Positions 43,401 through 50,291 of a stretch of DNA of 64,000 nt are shown in pieces. The stretch is from JAHCHG01 sp038251885 (GTDB taxonomy: Bacteria; Acidobacteriota; Blastocatellia; Pyrinomonadales; Pyrinomonadaceae). Location of the stretch: positions 1 to 64,000 of the forward strand of contig JBBSAX010000002.1 in the NCBI GenBank assembly GCA_038251885.1. The letters are read 5' to 3'. Under the pieces are notes generated by a model. It searched no databases and had not been told where the DNA came from. It saw only the letters and a list, made by a program, of their open reading frames with translations. The stretch's first letter is position 1. Every line of letters begins with the position of its first letter. The translations under genes and the position numbers were made by a program.

Positions 43401-43914
43401 CTTCAATGATTCGCCCCCAACGCGGATCACGGGCGACATCAACCATCGGCGCAAACGTCCAATGAACTCCCGCCGCACGAGATTCCGCCGCCGCAATCGC
43501 CGCCGTTTTCTCGATTGAAGCCAAATCCCAACTTGCCGATTCGCCCAGAGGAACGGGAAAGATCGTCCGATAACCGTGAATTACATCAAAGCCAAGCAGA
43601 ATCGGAATTTTCAAACGTGATTCAAGCGCGGCTCTCTGCAATTCATTCGTCATCTTCGCCCCGCGCACATTCAGCGTCGAACCCAAAAGTCCTTTCCGCG
43701 CCATTTCAAGATGTTCGGGACGAAAATTCCCGTTTGCTTCACCATCAAGTTGTTGAAGCTGTCCGAGCTTTTCTGCCAGAGTCATCTTTACTATCAAAGC
43801 GTTGATTTTCGTTTCTACATTAGTTTTATCAGGTCTTTTTTGAGCAAAAACCATCAGCGAAGAAAAAATCAGTAAAAAGAGTATAAATAAATTGAATTTT
43901 TGTTTTGTTATCAT
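40408..43914 (-). CDS. GH3 beta-glucosidase fused to a GH144-like endo-beta-1,2-glucanase domain
   Basis: 1,168 residues with a signal peptide ending at VFAQ. The GH3 part (about 35-750) is complete: the KHWVGYGAAEGGRD loop, nucleophile Asp286 in GLVVSDYT, probable acid/base Glu492 in SAEAASRSEISLPG, and a fibronectin III-like end (EVVQLYIHDV, LRGFKRITLKAGQ). From about 768 a second catalytic domain begins (FLEDVSKRSFGYLW). It matches the glycoamylase-type fold of GH144, with SIDTALLLGGVL, YSEQMILYILG, SLFIHQYSHAWID and HNGWVGSDVLGIDQG. GH144 enzymes cut beta-1,2-glucan, and some GH3 enzymes cleave sophorose, so the fusion may do both. AGGTGGA precedes the ATG. Confidence 0.88.
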   Translation of the reverse strand: MITKQKFNLFILFLLIFSSLMVFAQKRPDKTNVETKINALIVKMTLAEKLGQLQQLDGEANGNFRPEHLEMARKGLLGSTLNVRGAKMTNELQRAALESRLKIPILLGFDVIHGYRTIFPVPLGESASWDLASIEKTAAIAAAESRAAGVHWTFAPMVDVARDPRWGRIIEGAGEDTYLGSKIAFARVRGFQGMDYSANDKILATAKHWVGYGAAEGGRDYNTTNLSERALREIYFPPFKASIDAGVGSFMTSFNDLDGVPATGNPFILKDVLRKEWKFDGLVVSDYTAVMELMFHGLAKDEPAAAMYGLNAGTDMEMVSRLYNKYGEQLIKDKKVTMATIDDAVRHVLRIKFRLGLFDKPFADEKLESVEVFKQANRDYAKFSAEKSFVLLKNENKTLPISKTIKEVTVIGDLANNKSEMNGNWTGDGQPTDPITVLEALKSKFPKMKVSYEKGCDAYCNTDEGFKAAVDAAKDSDFTILVVGEAGAMSAEAASRSEISLPGMQTELIQKIHATGKPYAVVLINGRPLTINWLAENSPAILETWFAGTMAGPAIVDTLFGDSNPGGKLPVTFPRSVGQIPIYYNHKNTGRPVKETEKYTSKYLDLPNTPLYPFGYGLSYTKFELNNLRLDKLKIKPTENVKVTVDITNSGKMTGDEVVQLYIHDVAASVTRPVKELRGFKRITLKAGQKQTVEFTLKPEDLQFLGRDLKPVLEPGEFQVFVGTSSDNGLQSVFEVIDPRNPNASSDLRYTVQPAPTDPNPVARISPEDDAFLEDVSKRSFGYLWEQTNPANGLTLDRAGADGTRKPVGHRSHNIASLAASGFTLTGNCIAADRNWYPKDEIKKRTRNALDFFANKAFHKNGWFYHWLDFETGERRWNSEISSIDTALLLGGVLSVKQCFADDKEIVALADRISDRVDYKWMQDDNQYLLSHGWKPEEGFLKSDWGDYSEQMILYILGIGSKTHPISPNSWYAWERNWQEYEGYRYLAAISPLFIHQYSHAWIDFRNMRERRPPFVDYYQNSVKATRAQQQFFANVLSKDFPKYSPMMWGMSASDSQTGYLAWGAPPRYDGTDGSVVPYAVAGSLMFTPDIAIPTLKEMKEKYGNKVYGKYGFADVFNPHNGWVGSDVLGIDQGISLLGAENLRSGKVWYWFMQNAEPRNALSKIGIN

Positions 43915-43924
43915 TTTTCCACCT

Positions 43925-43953
43925 TTGACGAAATAATCTGTAAATTCTTATAC
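43925..43953 (+). promoter_or_regulatory. Sigma70-type promoter of the TPR gene
   Basis: TTGACG (43925-43930) and TTATAC (43948-43953) are separated by 17 bases. The predicted transcript start is within a few bases of the ATG at 43962, so the mRNA would be nearly leaderless; no Shine-Dalgarno sequence is present. It lies in the 47-base gap shared with the divergent GH3-GH144 gene. Confidence 0.5.
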
Positions 43954-43961
43954 TTTCCGAA

Positions 43962-45308
43962 ATGAAGTTTCAGCCAAAATTCTTAATGATCTTTTTTTTG
44001 CTTCTGACATTTTTATCTGCCGGGAAAGAATTCATAGTTTTCGGTCAGTCAATTTCCAGCAAATTAAAAAATCAAAATGAGATTATAATTTTGTTACAGC
44101 AAACAGCGACTTCGATTCAGAGCGGAAATTTTACTGAGGCAGAAAAAACGGTTCGCCGCGCCGTCGAAATCGCTCCGAATAATTCGGATGCACATAATCT
44201 TTTCGGAATCGTTCTCGACCAACTCGGAAACCAAACAGAAGCCGAAAAAGAATATCGAACCGCAGTTCGTTTGAATCCGAAAGCCGTTTCGCCACTTGCC
44301 AATCTCGGAGTTTTGCTGGCAAAAAACAAACGTCAGACCGAAGCAATTAAAACTTTTGAAGCGGTTTTACGACTCAATCCGAATCACCCGCAGACGATTA
44401 TAAATCTCGGTTTACTCTATGTTTCTGCACAAAACTATCAAAAAGCCGCCCAACTTTTGAAAGTTGCTTCGGAAATTCAGCCTGATTCCGCTGACATAAA
44501 ACTTAATTTGGGAATCTCACTTTATCAATTAAAACAATTTGAAGAAGCCGAAAAAAATCTGACAATCGCGATGCTGCTTGTGCCGAGAAACGCCGAACCT
44601 CTTTATTATTTAGGACTAATTGCCAACAATCGCGGAAACGATGAAGATGCCGGAGCATATTTTCAAAAAGCAATAGAACTAAATCCGAATTATACTTCAG
44701 CAAATTTTATGCTCGGCGAACTCCTTGCAAAATATAAACGCTTTGCGGAAGCCAAACCATTTTATGAAAAAGCGGTTCAGTTAGATGCAACGAAACCTGT
44801 TCATTTTATAAGACTCGGCGGAATGTATATTTATTTAAATGATTTTAACGGTGCTTTGCCGGTTTTCCAAAAAGCCGCCGAACTCTTTCCGAAAATTCCC
44901 GAAATTCAATATTTTCTCGCAATAACCTTGCGCGGGTTGGGAAATATGAGTGCGGCATTAGCTTCCGTGAAAAAAGCCGTTTTGTTAAAACCCGATTATG
45001 CCGATGCTTTTGCTCTCTACGGAACAATACTTATTGATAAAAATGAATTCGCCGAAGCCGAAAAACAACTGCGGCAGGCAATTTTGAAAAATAAACAACA
45101 CTTAAATGCTCATAAAGATTTAGGTCGTCTGCTTGTCAAACAACAGAAATATGCCGAAGCCTTGCCCATATTAAAACTTGCTGTTAATTACGCTCCGAAT
45201 GATCCCGATATTCATTATCAACTTTTTCTTGTCTATTCACGTCTTGGTCGCAAAGACGAAGCCGCCAAAGAACTTGAAATATTTAAAAGTTTGAATGAAA
45301 CTTCATAA
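43962..45308 (+). CDS. Secreted TPR protein next to the second receptor
   Basis: 448 residues. A signal peptide ends near IVFGQS, followed by about eleven tetratricopeptide repeats (AEKTVRRAVEIAPNNSDAH, AIKTFEAVLRLNPNHPQTI, AGAYFQKAIELNPNYTSAN, ALPILKLAVNYAPNDPDIH). It closely resembles the TPR protein at 19052, including the ending DIHYQLFLVYSRLGRKDEA. It is divergent from the GH3-GH144 operon and convergent with the second TonB-type receptor. A scaffold or glycan-binding partner role at the envelope is possible but unproven. Confidence 0.82.
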   Translation: MKFQPKFLMIFFLLLTFLSAGKEFIVFGQSISSKLKNQNEIIILLQQTATSIQSGNFTEAEKTVRRAVEIAPNNSDAHNLFGIVLDQLGNQTEAEKEYRTAVRLNPKAVSPLANLGVLLAKNKRQTEAIKTFEAVLRLNPNHPQTIINLGLLYVSAQNYQKAAQLLKVASEIQPDSADIKLNLGISLYQLKQFEEAEKNLTIAMLLVPRNAEPLYYLGLIANNRGNDEDAGAYFQKAIELNPNYTSANFMLGELLAKYKRFAEAKPFYEKAVQLDATKPVHFIRLGGMYIYLNDFNGALPVFQKAAELFPKIPEIQYFLAITLRGLGNMSAALASVKKAVLLKPDYADAFALYGTILIDKNEFAEAEKQLRQAILKNKQHLNAHKDLGRLLVKQQKYAEALPILKLAVNYAPNDPDIHYQLFLVYSRLGRKDEAAKELEIFKSLNETS

Positions 45309-45347
45309 AAAAAGAGAAAAGTCAGTAGATGACTTTTCTCTTTTTTT
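45307..45347. terminator. Perfect bidirectional terminator between TPR and receptor genes
   Basis: An 18-base perfect stem (AAAAAAAGAGAAAAGTCA and its complement) surrounds a five-base loop, with U-runs in both orientations. It overlaps the TPR stop codon and serves the convergent receptor gene on the other strand. Confidence 0.88.
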
Positions 45348-45353
45348 ACCTAA

Positions 45354-48300
45354 TTAGAATGAAAAGCGAATTTGAAATTCACCGACTCTGCCGGAATAAG
45401 CTCCGACAGCCGTGCCGAACTCACGATTAGTAACTCTTGTCGGACCGGAATTGGAATTAAAATGAGCCAGATTTAACGTATTAAGAAGATTAAAAAAGTT
45501 AAATCGAAGATCAAGTCCGGCGGTTTCGTTCAAAAATCCTAATCCTCCAAAATTGATACGTTTGATAATTGACAAATCCAAAGCAAAGTATTTAGGACCT
45601 CGGAATGTGTTTCGCCCGACAGCCGGACGATTTGCAAATGGATTATTGGTGTTAAATTGATCACCGAAATAAGCACGTCCGCCGCCGGGGAAAATTCCGC
45701 CGGGTTGGAGGAAATTATCGTTCGTATTGGCAAGCGGCTGATTTCCATTGTAGGAAGTAGGTCGCGGATCGCAGAAGCCGCCGCTCATCATAGATGCTCC
45801 ATTCAAACAGCCGAAAAGTTTCGGTGTCCACGGAAATCCGGTGTGATAAGTAGTAATGCTGGAAATCTGCCAACCGCCTAGGATGAATGCCGATGTCAAA
45901 CCATTATCGTCAAACATCGCGCCCTTGCCGAAAGGAATATCCCAAATACCGGACATTGTAAAACTATGTCTGACATCGAAATCGGAAGGTCCTCGTTCTT
46001 CTTTTTGATCAACCGGGAAACTTTGATTCGTTAAGGAAGTAGGTGATTCGAATGATGCGGTATCAATGCTTTTTGCAAAGCGATAATTCATATCGAAAGA
46101 AAATTGTTTGAGAAATCTTCCCTGAAGCCGCGCAATCATTGAATTGAAGTTTGTATTGACATCAGGACTTGCAAAAAATGCTCTTGAAATATTCGGATTT
46201 CTCGTAGTTATTACATCAAGCGGCAAAATTCTGACAAATTTCCGACCCAAACTTCCTTGATAACCGAGCGTTGCAATAAGATTTTTCGGCAGTTCATACT
46301 GTCCTTCGAGCGAATATCTCATGACATACGCTGTCGGTAAATCTTGCGGCGCACCGTAAATTTCAACTGCTCCGTTTCTCGGCAAACCATTTGTCGGATT
46401 TGCTCCGCCGCCGATATTCGGATTTGTCGGATAACCTAAAATCGAGCCGTCGCCGCTCTGAACGTAGGCGATCTGTCCATCAACAAATGGTGTTCCGAAA
46501 CCGTCGGTTGTTCCATTAGTTCCGCAGCAGATTCCATAATTCGCACCGTTTGGCGGATTGCGTCGGGCATTTGCCAGCAAAGCATTTGCCAAGCGGTCAT
46601 AGCCTAATCCGAAGCCGCCGCGAAATACCAGTTTATTGGCAAAAGTTTCAGGATTCCACGCAAATCCGACCTGCGGACTGAAATTGTTTAAATCCTTTTC
46701 ATAAAACTGTTTGTTGGTTGTAATCTTTGCGCCTGCCAATCCGCCATTTGAATCAAGTAGCAAATTGCCGAGAACACCGTTTGTCGAGGTTATCGGCGAA
46801 TAATATGACCAACGCAAACCGAGATTTACCGTCAGATTCGGACGAAGTTTAAAGTCATCCTGAACAAAAAGACCGATTTCACTGGTTTTAAACTTCGTGT
46901 CATTAGGCGCGGGTTTTCCGTCTAAGGTAGTTGTAATTCCTTCGAAAATGGGCGTTCCGTTAGCGAAGTTCCAAAGATTTCTGAAGGAATAGATAGGTCG
47001 TGCCGCACCGACTTCTGAATTGCTATTTAGATCAATGCGATATTCAGCACCGAACTTCAAAACGTGATTGCCGATAACATTCGTCAAAGTATCGCGGAAG
47101 TCGAGTTGTCGTTCACTGATATTACCCGGAGTATTCTGCCCTTGCGGAAATCCGAATCTTATACGGTCGCCGTAAATTCCTTCGATTTCGACTCGCGGCA
47201 GTCCTAAATTAGCTTGCGGATTTGAATCAACTTCGTTAAAACCCCAACGTGTAATGTTAAAACGTGCTTCATTCAGCATTGTTGATGAAATATTTCGGGA
47301 ATATATAAATCCCAGAGCGTATGTCAAACGCTCGGAGTTTATGTCGGCTTGCGGACGACTCTGTGCGGCACCGTTTGAAGTGAGGGCTTTATTCGGTACT
47401 AAATAAGAAGTAAAAGTCAGTTTATCCTTCTGAGTCGCCTGAAAATCAATGCGGGCATTGAATTGATTACCTCTGAACTCATTAAAATTTTCCAACTGCG
47501 CCCACTGAACATCAGCGATGCCGTCAAATACATAAGTCGGATTGTTAAATGTCTGAACGTATGTTCCATATGCGCCTGTAATCACTCCGAGGTCCATTCC
47601 ATTTGCGAGAACCTGACAAGGTGCGTCAATTCCGGCACAAGTCGGTGTAAGAAGTTGGGAAATTCTCGGTGCAATGCCTGACGAAGATATAATAGCTGCC
47701 GAAACCGTTCCCGCACGCGATGTGAGGATTGATTGGCGAAAAGCAGAAGTTTCTACAAGAGATCTGTAGGTGTCGGTTGAATTTTCTCTCAAACCTTCAT
47801 AAGTAAAGAAGAAAAACAGACGATCTTTTGCAATCGGACCACCAAAACTTCCGCCGTAAGAATTAAATTTTCTATTGACTTTCTGCGGTCCACCCGTATC
47901 AATAAGTCCGATAAATCTGGGAAATTTGTTAAAAGCATTCAAAGACGGATCATTAACTTTGTAAAACGCGCTTCCGTGCCATTGATTAGTCCCATTTTGC
48001 GAAACGACTTTGATTTGCGCTCCGCTGTTGCGACCATCTTCCGCCGAATACGTGCTGGAAGTTACTTGAACTTCTTTGACACTTTCCTGACTCGGCGTAA
48101 CGACTGCACCGCCGCCCCAAGTTTGGCTATTAACGCTTGTACCATCAATCTGGTAATTGTTTGAAGAAACTCGCTGACCATTAGCTGAAATCGGTTGGAC
48201 ATTTTCAGTCGCAAAGATTGAATTATTTGATCCGCCGGGTCCACTCGTATTTGGCAATCCGACTGAATTTCCGCCTCCGCCTCTGGCACCCGCGCCGAAA

Positions 48301-48800
48301 ACGCCCGGAGCGAGCCGCGCTAATTCGTATGGATCACGTCCGGCTTGAGGCAGTTTTAAAACTTCGGTAGTAGTTAGCGTTTTTCTGATATTGGCATCTT
48401 CTGTTTCCAGAACGGCGGCATTATCAGCTTCGACAGTTACAACTTCAGAAATGCCTCCAACTTCGAGTTGAACATCAACTCCGCGAATTGCTTCCGCATC
48501 AACTTTTATATTATCAATAACTTTTTTCTTAAAAGCAGCTTGCTCGGCGGTGATCGTATAATTTCCCGGAGCAAGTCCCGAAAAACGGTAAAATCCATCA
48601 TCACTCGACGTGATTTGCTGGGTTTTACCTGTTTCATTATTGGTAAGAGTTACGGTAGCATTAGGAATTATTGAGCCGGCAGCATCTGTTACAGAGCCTT
48701 GAATGCCTGCCTTAAATTGGGCATTCGCAATTATGGAAAAACTTAATATAAGGATTCCACATAAAAAAAGGCGAGTTTGAACAGTAAATCTTTTCAGCAT
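45354..48800 (-). CDS. Second large TonB-type outer-membrane receptor with carboxypeptidase-regulatory domain
   Basis: 1,148 residues. A signal peptide (LFLCGILILSFSIIANAQ) is followed by the Ig-like regulatory domain (IQGSVTDAAGSIIPNATVTL, GLAPGNYTITAEQAAFKKK). A plug-like region follows (EVLKLPQAGRDPYELARLAPGV, YQIDGTSVNSQTWGGG). The remainder is a beta-barrel with Oar-like motifs (FVQDDFKLRPNLTVNLGLRW, SDFDVRHSFTMSGIWDIPFG) and ends in Phe. GGAGG lies eight bases before the start. It is divergent from a LacI-type regulator and near GH3-GH144 and GH31 genes, so glycan binding or uptake is likely. It differs in sequence from the receptor at 12566, so the ligand may differ. Confidence 0.88.
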   Translation of the reverse strand: MLKRFTVQTRLFLCGILILSFSIIANAQFKAGIQGSVTDAAGSIIPNATVTLTNNETGKTQQITSSDDGFYRFSGLAPGNYTITAEQAAFKKKVIDNIKVDAEAIRGVDVQLEVGGISEVVTVEADNAAVLETEDANIRKTLTTTEVLKLPQAGRDPYELARLAPGVFGAGARGGGGNSVGLPNTSGPGGSNNSIFATENVQPISANGQRVSSNNYQIDGTSVNSQTWGGGAVVTPSQESVKEVQVTSSTYSAEDGRNSGAQIKVVSQNGTNQWHGSAFYKVNDPSLNAFNKFPRFIGLIDTGGPQKVNRKFNSYGGSFGGPIAKDRLFFFFTYEGLRENSTDTYRSLVETSAFRQSILTSRAGTVSAAIISSSGIAPRISQLLTPTCAGIDAPCQVLANGMDLGVITGAYGTYVQTFNNPTYVFDGIADVQWAQLENFNEFRGNQFNARIDFQATQKDKLTFTSYLVPNKALTSNGAAQSRPQADINSERLTYALGFIYSRNISSTMLNEARFNITRWGFNEVDSNPQANLGLPRVEIEGIYGDRIRFGFPQGQNTPGNISERQLDFRDTLTNVIGNHVLKFGAEYRIDLNSNSEVGAARPIYSFRNLWNFANGTPIFEGITTTLDGKPAPNDTKFKTSEIGLFVQDDFKLRPNLTVNLGLRWSYYSPITSTNGVLGNLLLDSNGGLAGAKITTNKQFYEKDLNNFSPQVGFAWNPETFANKLVFRGGFGLGYDRLANALLANARRNPPNGANYGICCGTNGTTDGFGTPFVDGQIAYVQSGDGSILGYPTNPNIGGGANPTNGLPRNGAVEIYGAPQDLPTAYVMRYSLEGQYELPKNLIATLGYQGSLGRKFVRILPLDVITTRNPNISRAFFASPDVNTNFNSMIARLQGRFLKQFSFDMNYRFAKSIDTASFESPTSLTNQSFPVDQKEERGPSDFDVRHSFTMSGIWDIPFGKGAMFDDNGLTSAFILGGWQISSITTYHTGFPWTPKLFGCLNGASMMSGGFCDPRPTSYNGNQPLANTNDNFLQPGGIFPGGGRAYFGDQFNTNNPFANRPAVGRNTFRGPKYFALDLSIIKRINFGGLGFLNETAGLDLRFNFFNLLNTLNLAHFNSNSGPTRVTNREFGTAVGAYSGRVGEFQIRFSF

Positions 48801-49172
48801 TGGAAGAACCTCCAGAGAAATTTTATTAGATTTTAAATTTTTGTTGTTATAACGAACTAAACTGAAAAGTTTTGATAAATCGTTTCAGTAAATCGTTTTA
48901 GTAATGTTAAGATTCTATTACAGATATTAAATTATAGTCAATGAAAGTATCCATTTTGATTTACTCATTAGCTATTATTTTCACTCATTAGAAAATTTTG
49001 TGGATTAAAGGATGTAATAACAATACTTTTGAAACTAAAAAGCGAATTATTATTAGAAATTAATGAAAATTTTATCAATTTCTCGGCATATTAAAATATT
49101 TGTCCTCTGTGAGTAGAATTAATTTTTAAAATAAAATTGTTTCCAAAGAGTAATGTATGCGAAAATCACGAA
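48801..49172. other. Divergent AT-rich control region between receptor and LacI genes
   Basis: No gene is visible. The region holds the ribosome-binding site of the receptor, a GTTATAAC palindrome near 48846, a tandem 13-base repeat at 48877-48902, and otherwise very AT-rich DNA leading to the regulator gene. No strong -35/-10 pair stands out by eye. Confidence 0.5.
48877..48902. promoter_or_regulatory. Candidate operator: tandem 13-base repeat
   Basis: AAATCGTTTCAGT (48877-48889) is followed immediately by AAATCGTTTTAGT (48890-48902). Each unit has a CG flanked by A and T runs, as LacI-family half-sites often do. AATCGTTTA also occurs just before the GH31 gene near 50268. Confidence 0.4.
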
Positions 49173-50243
49173 ATGGCGGACTTTAAAAATCCAAATAATA
49201 CTAAAAACGGTCTGAATCAAGTGACAAAGCGAAAGTCATTAACGCTAAAAGAACTTGCTTCAGAGTTAAAGTTATCGCCAACGACGGTTTCACTTGTTTT
49301 AAATTCTGCGCCGACAGCAAATTCAATTCCTAAGGAAACTCAAAATCGAATCTTCGACACGGCGCGAAGATTGAATTACCGACCGAATTATATTGCCCGT
49401 TCGCTTCGCGCTCAACGAACACATACGATCGGGGTTTTAATTCCCGAATTGAGCGGTGGTTATGCTTCGATGGTTTTGAGCGGTGTCGAAGAAAAACTGC
49501 TTGAGAAAGATTTCTATTATTTTATCGGTAGTCATCGGCATCAACCGGCATTTATCGAACGCTACACACGATTTTTTATGGAAAGATGTGTGGAAGGTAT
49601 TCTTTCAATTGACACACCGGAAAAACATCAAACTTTCTTACCTATCGTTTCGATTTCAGGACACGACGATTCAAAAGGTGCAACAAACATCGTATTAAAT
49701 CACAAAAGCGCAGCAATTATGGCAGTTGAACATTTGGTAAACTTCGGACATACGAAAATTGCGATAATAAAAGGACAGGAATTCAGTTCGGACACTGAAG
49801 TTCGTTGTCTTTCAATAATTGAAGCCGCCGCAAAATTTGAAATTCAAATAAAAAACAATTTAGTTTCACAGCTAATCGGCAATGATCCTTCACCACAGAC
49901 AGGCTATCTTGCCGCTAAAAAACTTCTCGAATCAGGCGAAAAATTTACTGCGCTGGTTTCATTTAACGATATGTCCGCAATCGGCGCGATCCGCGCTTTA
50001 AAGGAAGCCGGTTTAGAAGTCCCGGAAGATGTTTCAATTATCGGTTTTGATGATATTTACGAAGCGAAATTTCACAATCCGTCTTTAACCACGATTCGTC
50101 AACCGCTGAAGGAAATGGGAAGTTTAGGAGTTCAACATCTTCTTGATAAAATTCATAACAATATTGATGAAAATATTTCCAGAACGGTTACGGTCGAACC
50201 CGAATTAATAGTCAGACAATCAACCGCAAAAGCAAAAAGTTAA
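49173..50243 (+). CDS. LacI-family transcriptional regulator
   Basis: About 356 residues from the ATG at 49173; an in-frame TTG at 49137 is an alternative. The helix-turn-helix (LTLKELASELKLSPTTVSLVLN) and hinge (RLNYRPNYIARSLRAQRTHT) lie in the first 85 residues. The periplasmic-binding-protein-like effector domain follows (IGVLIPELSGGYASMVLSGV, SFNDMSAIGAIRALKEAGL, PEDVSIIGFDDIYEAKF, PSLTTIRQPLKEMG). It probably represses glycan genes until a sugar binds. Likely targets are the divergent receptor and the downstream GH31 gene. Confidence 0.92.
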   Translation: MADFKNPNNTKNGLNQVTKRKSLTLKELASELKLSPTTVSLVLNSAPTANSIPKETQNRIFDTARRLNYRPNYIARSLRAQRTHTIGVLIPELSGGYASMVLSGVEEKLLEKDFYYFIGSHRHQPAFIERYTRFFMERCVEGILSIDTPEKHQTFLPIVSISGHDDSKGATNIVLNHKSAAIMAVEHLVNFGHTKIAIIKGQEFSSDTEVRCLSIIEAAAKFEIQIKNNLVSQLIGNDPSPQTGYLAAKKLLESGEKFTALVSFNDMSAIGAIRALKEAGLEVPEDVSIIGFDDIYEAKFHNPSLTTIRQPLKEMGSLGVQHLLDKIHNNIDENISRTVTVEPELIVRQSTAKAKS

Positions 50244-50291
50244 ATCATACAAAAATTTTAACTCGAATCGTTTACCTGAGAGGTGTTTATC

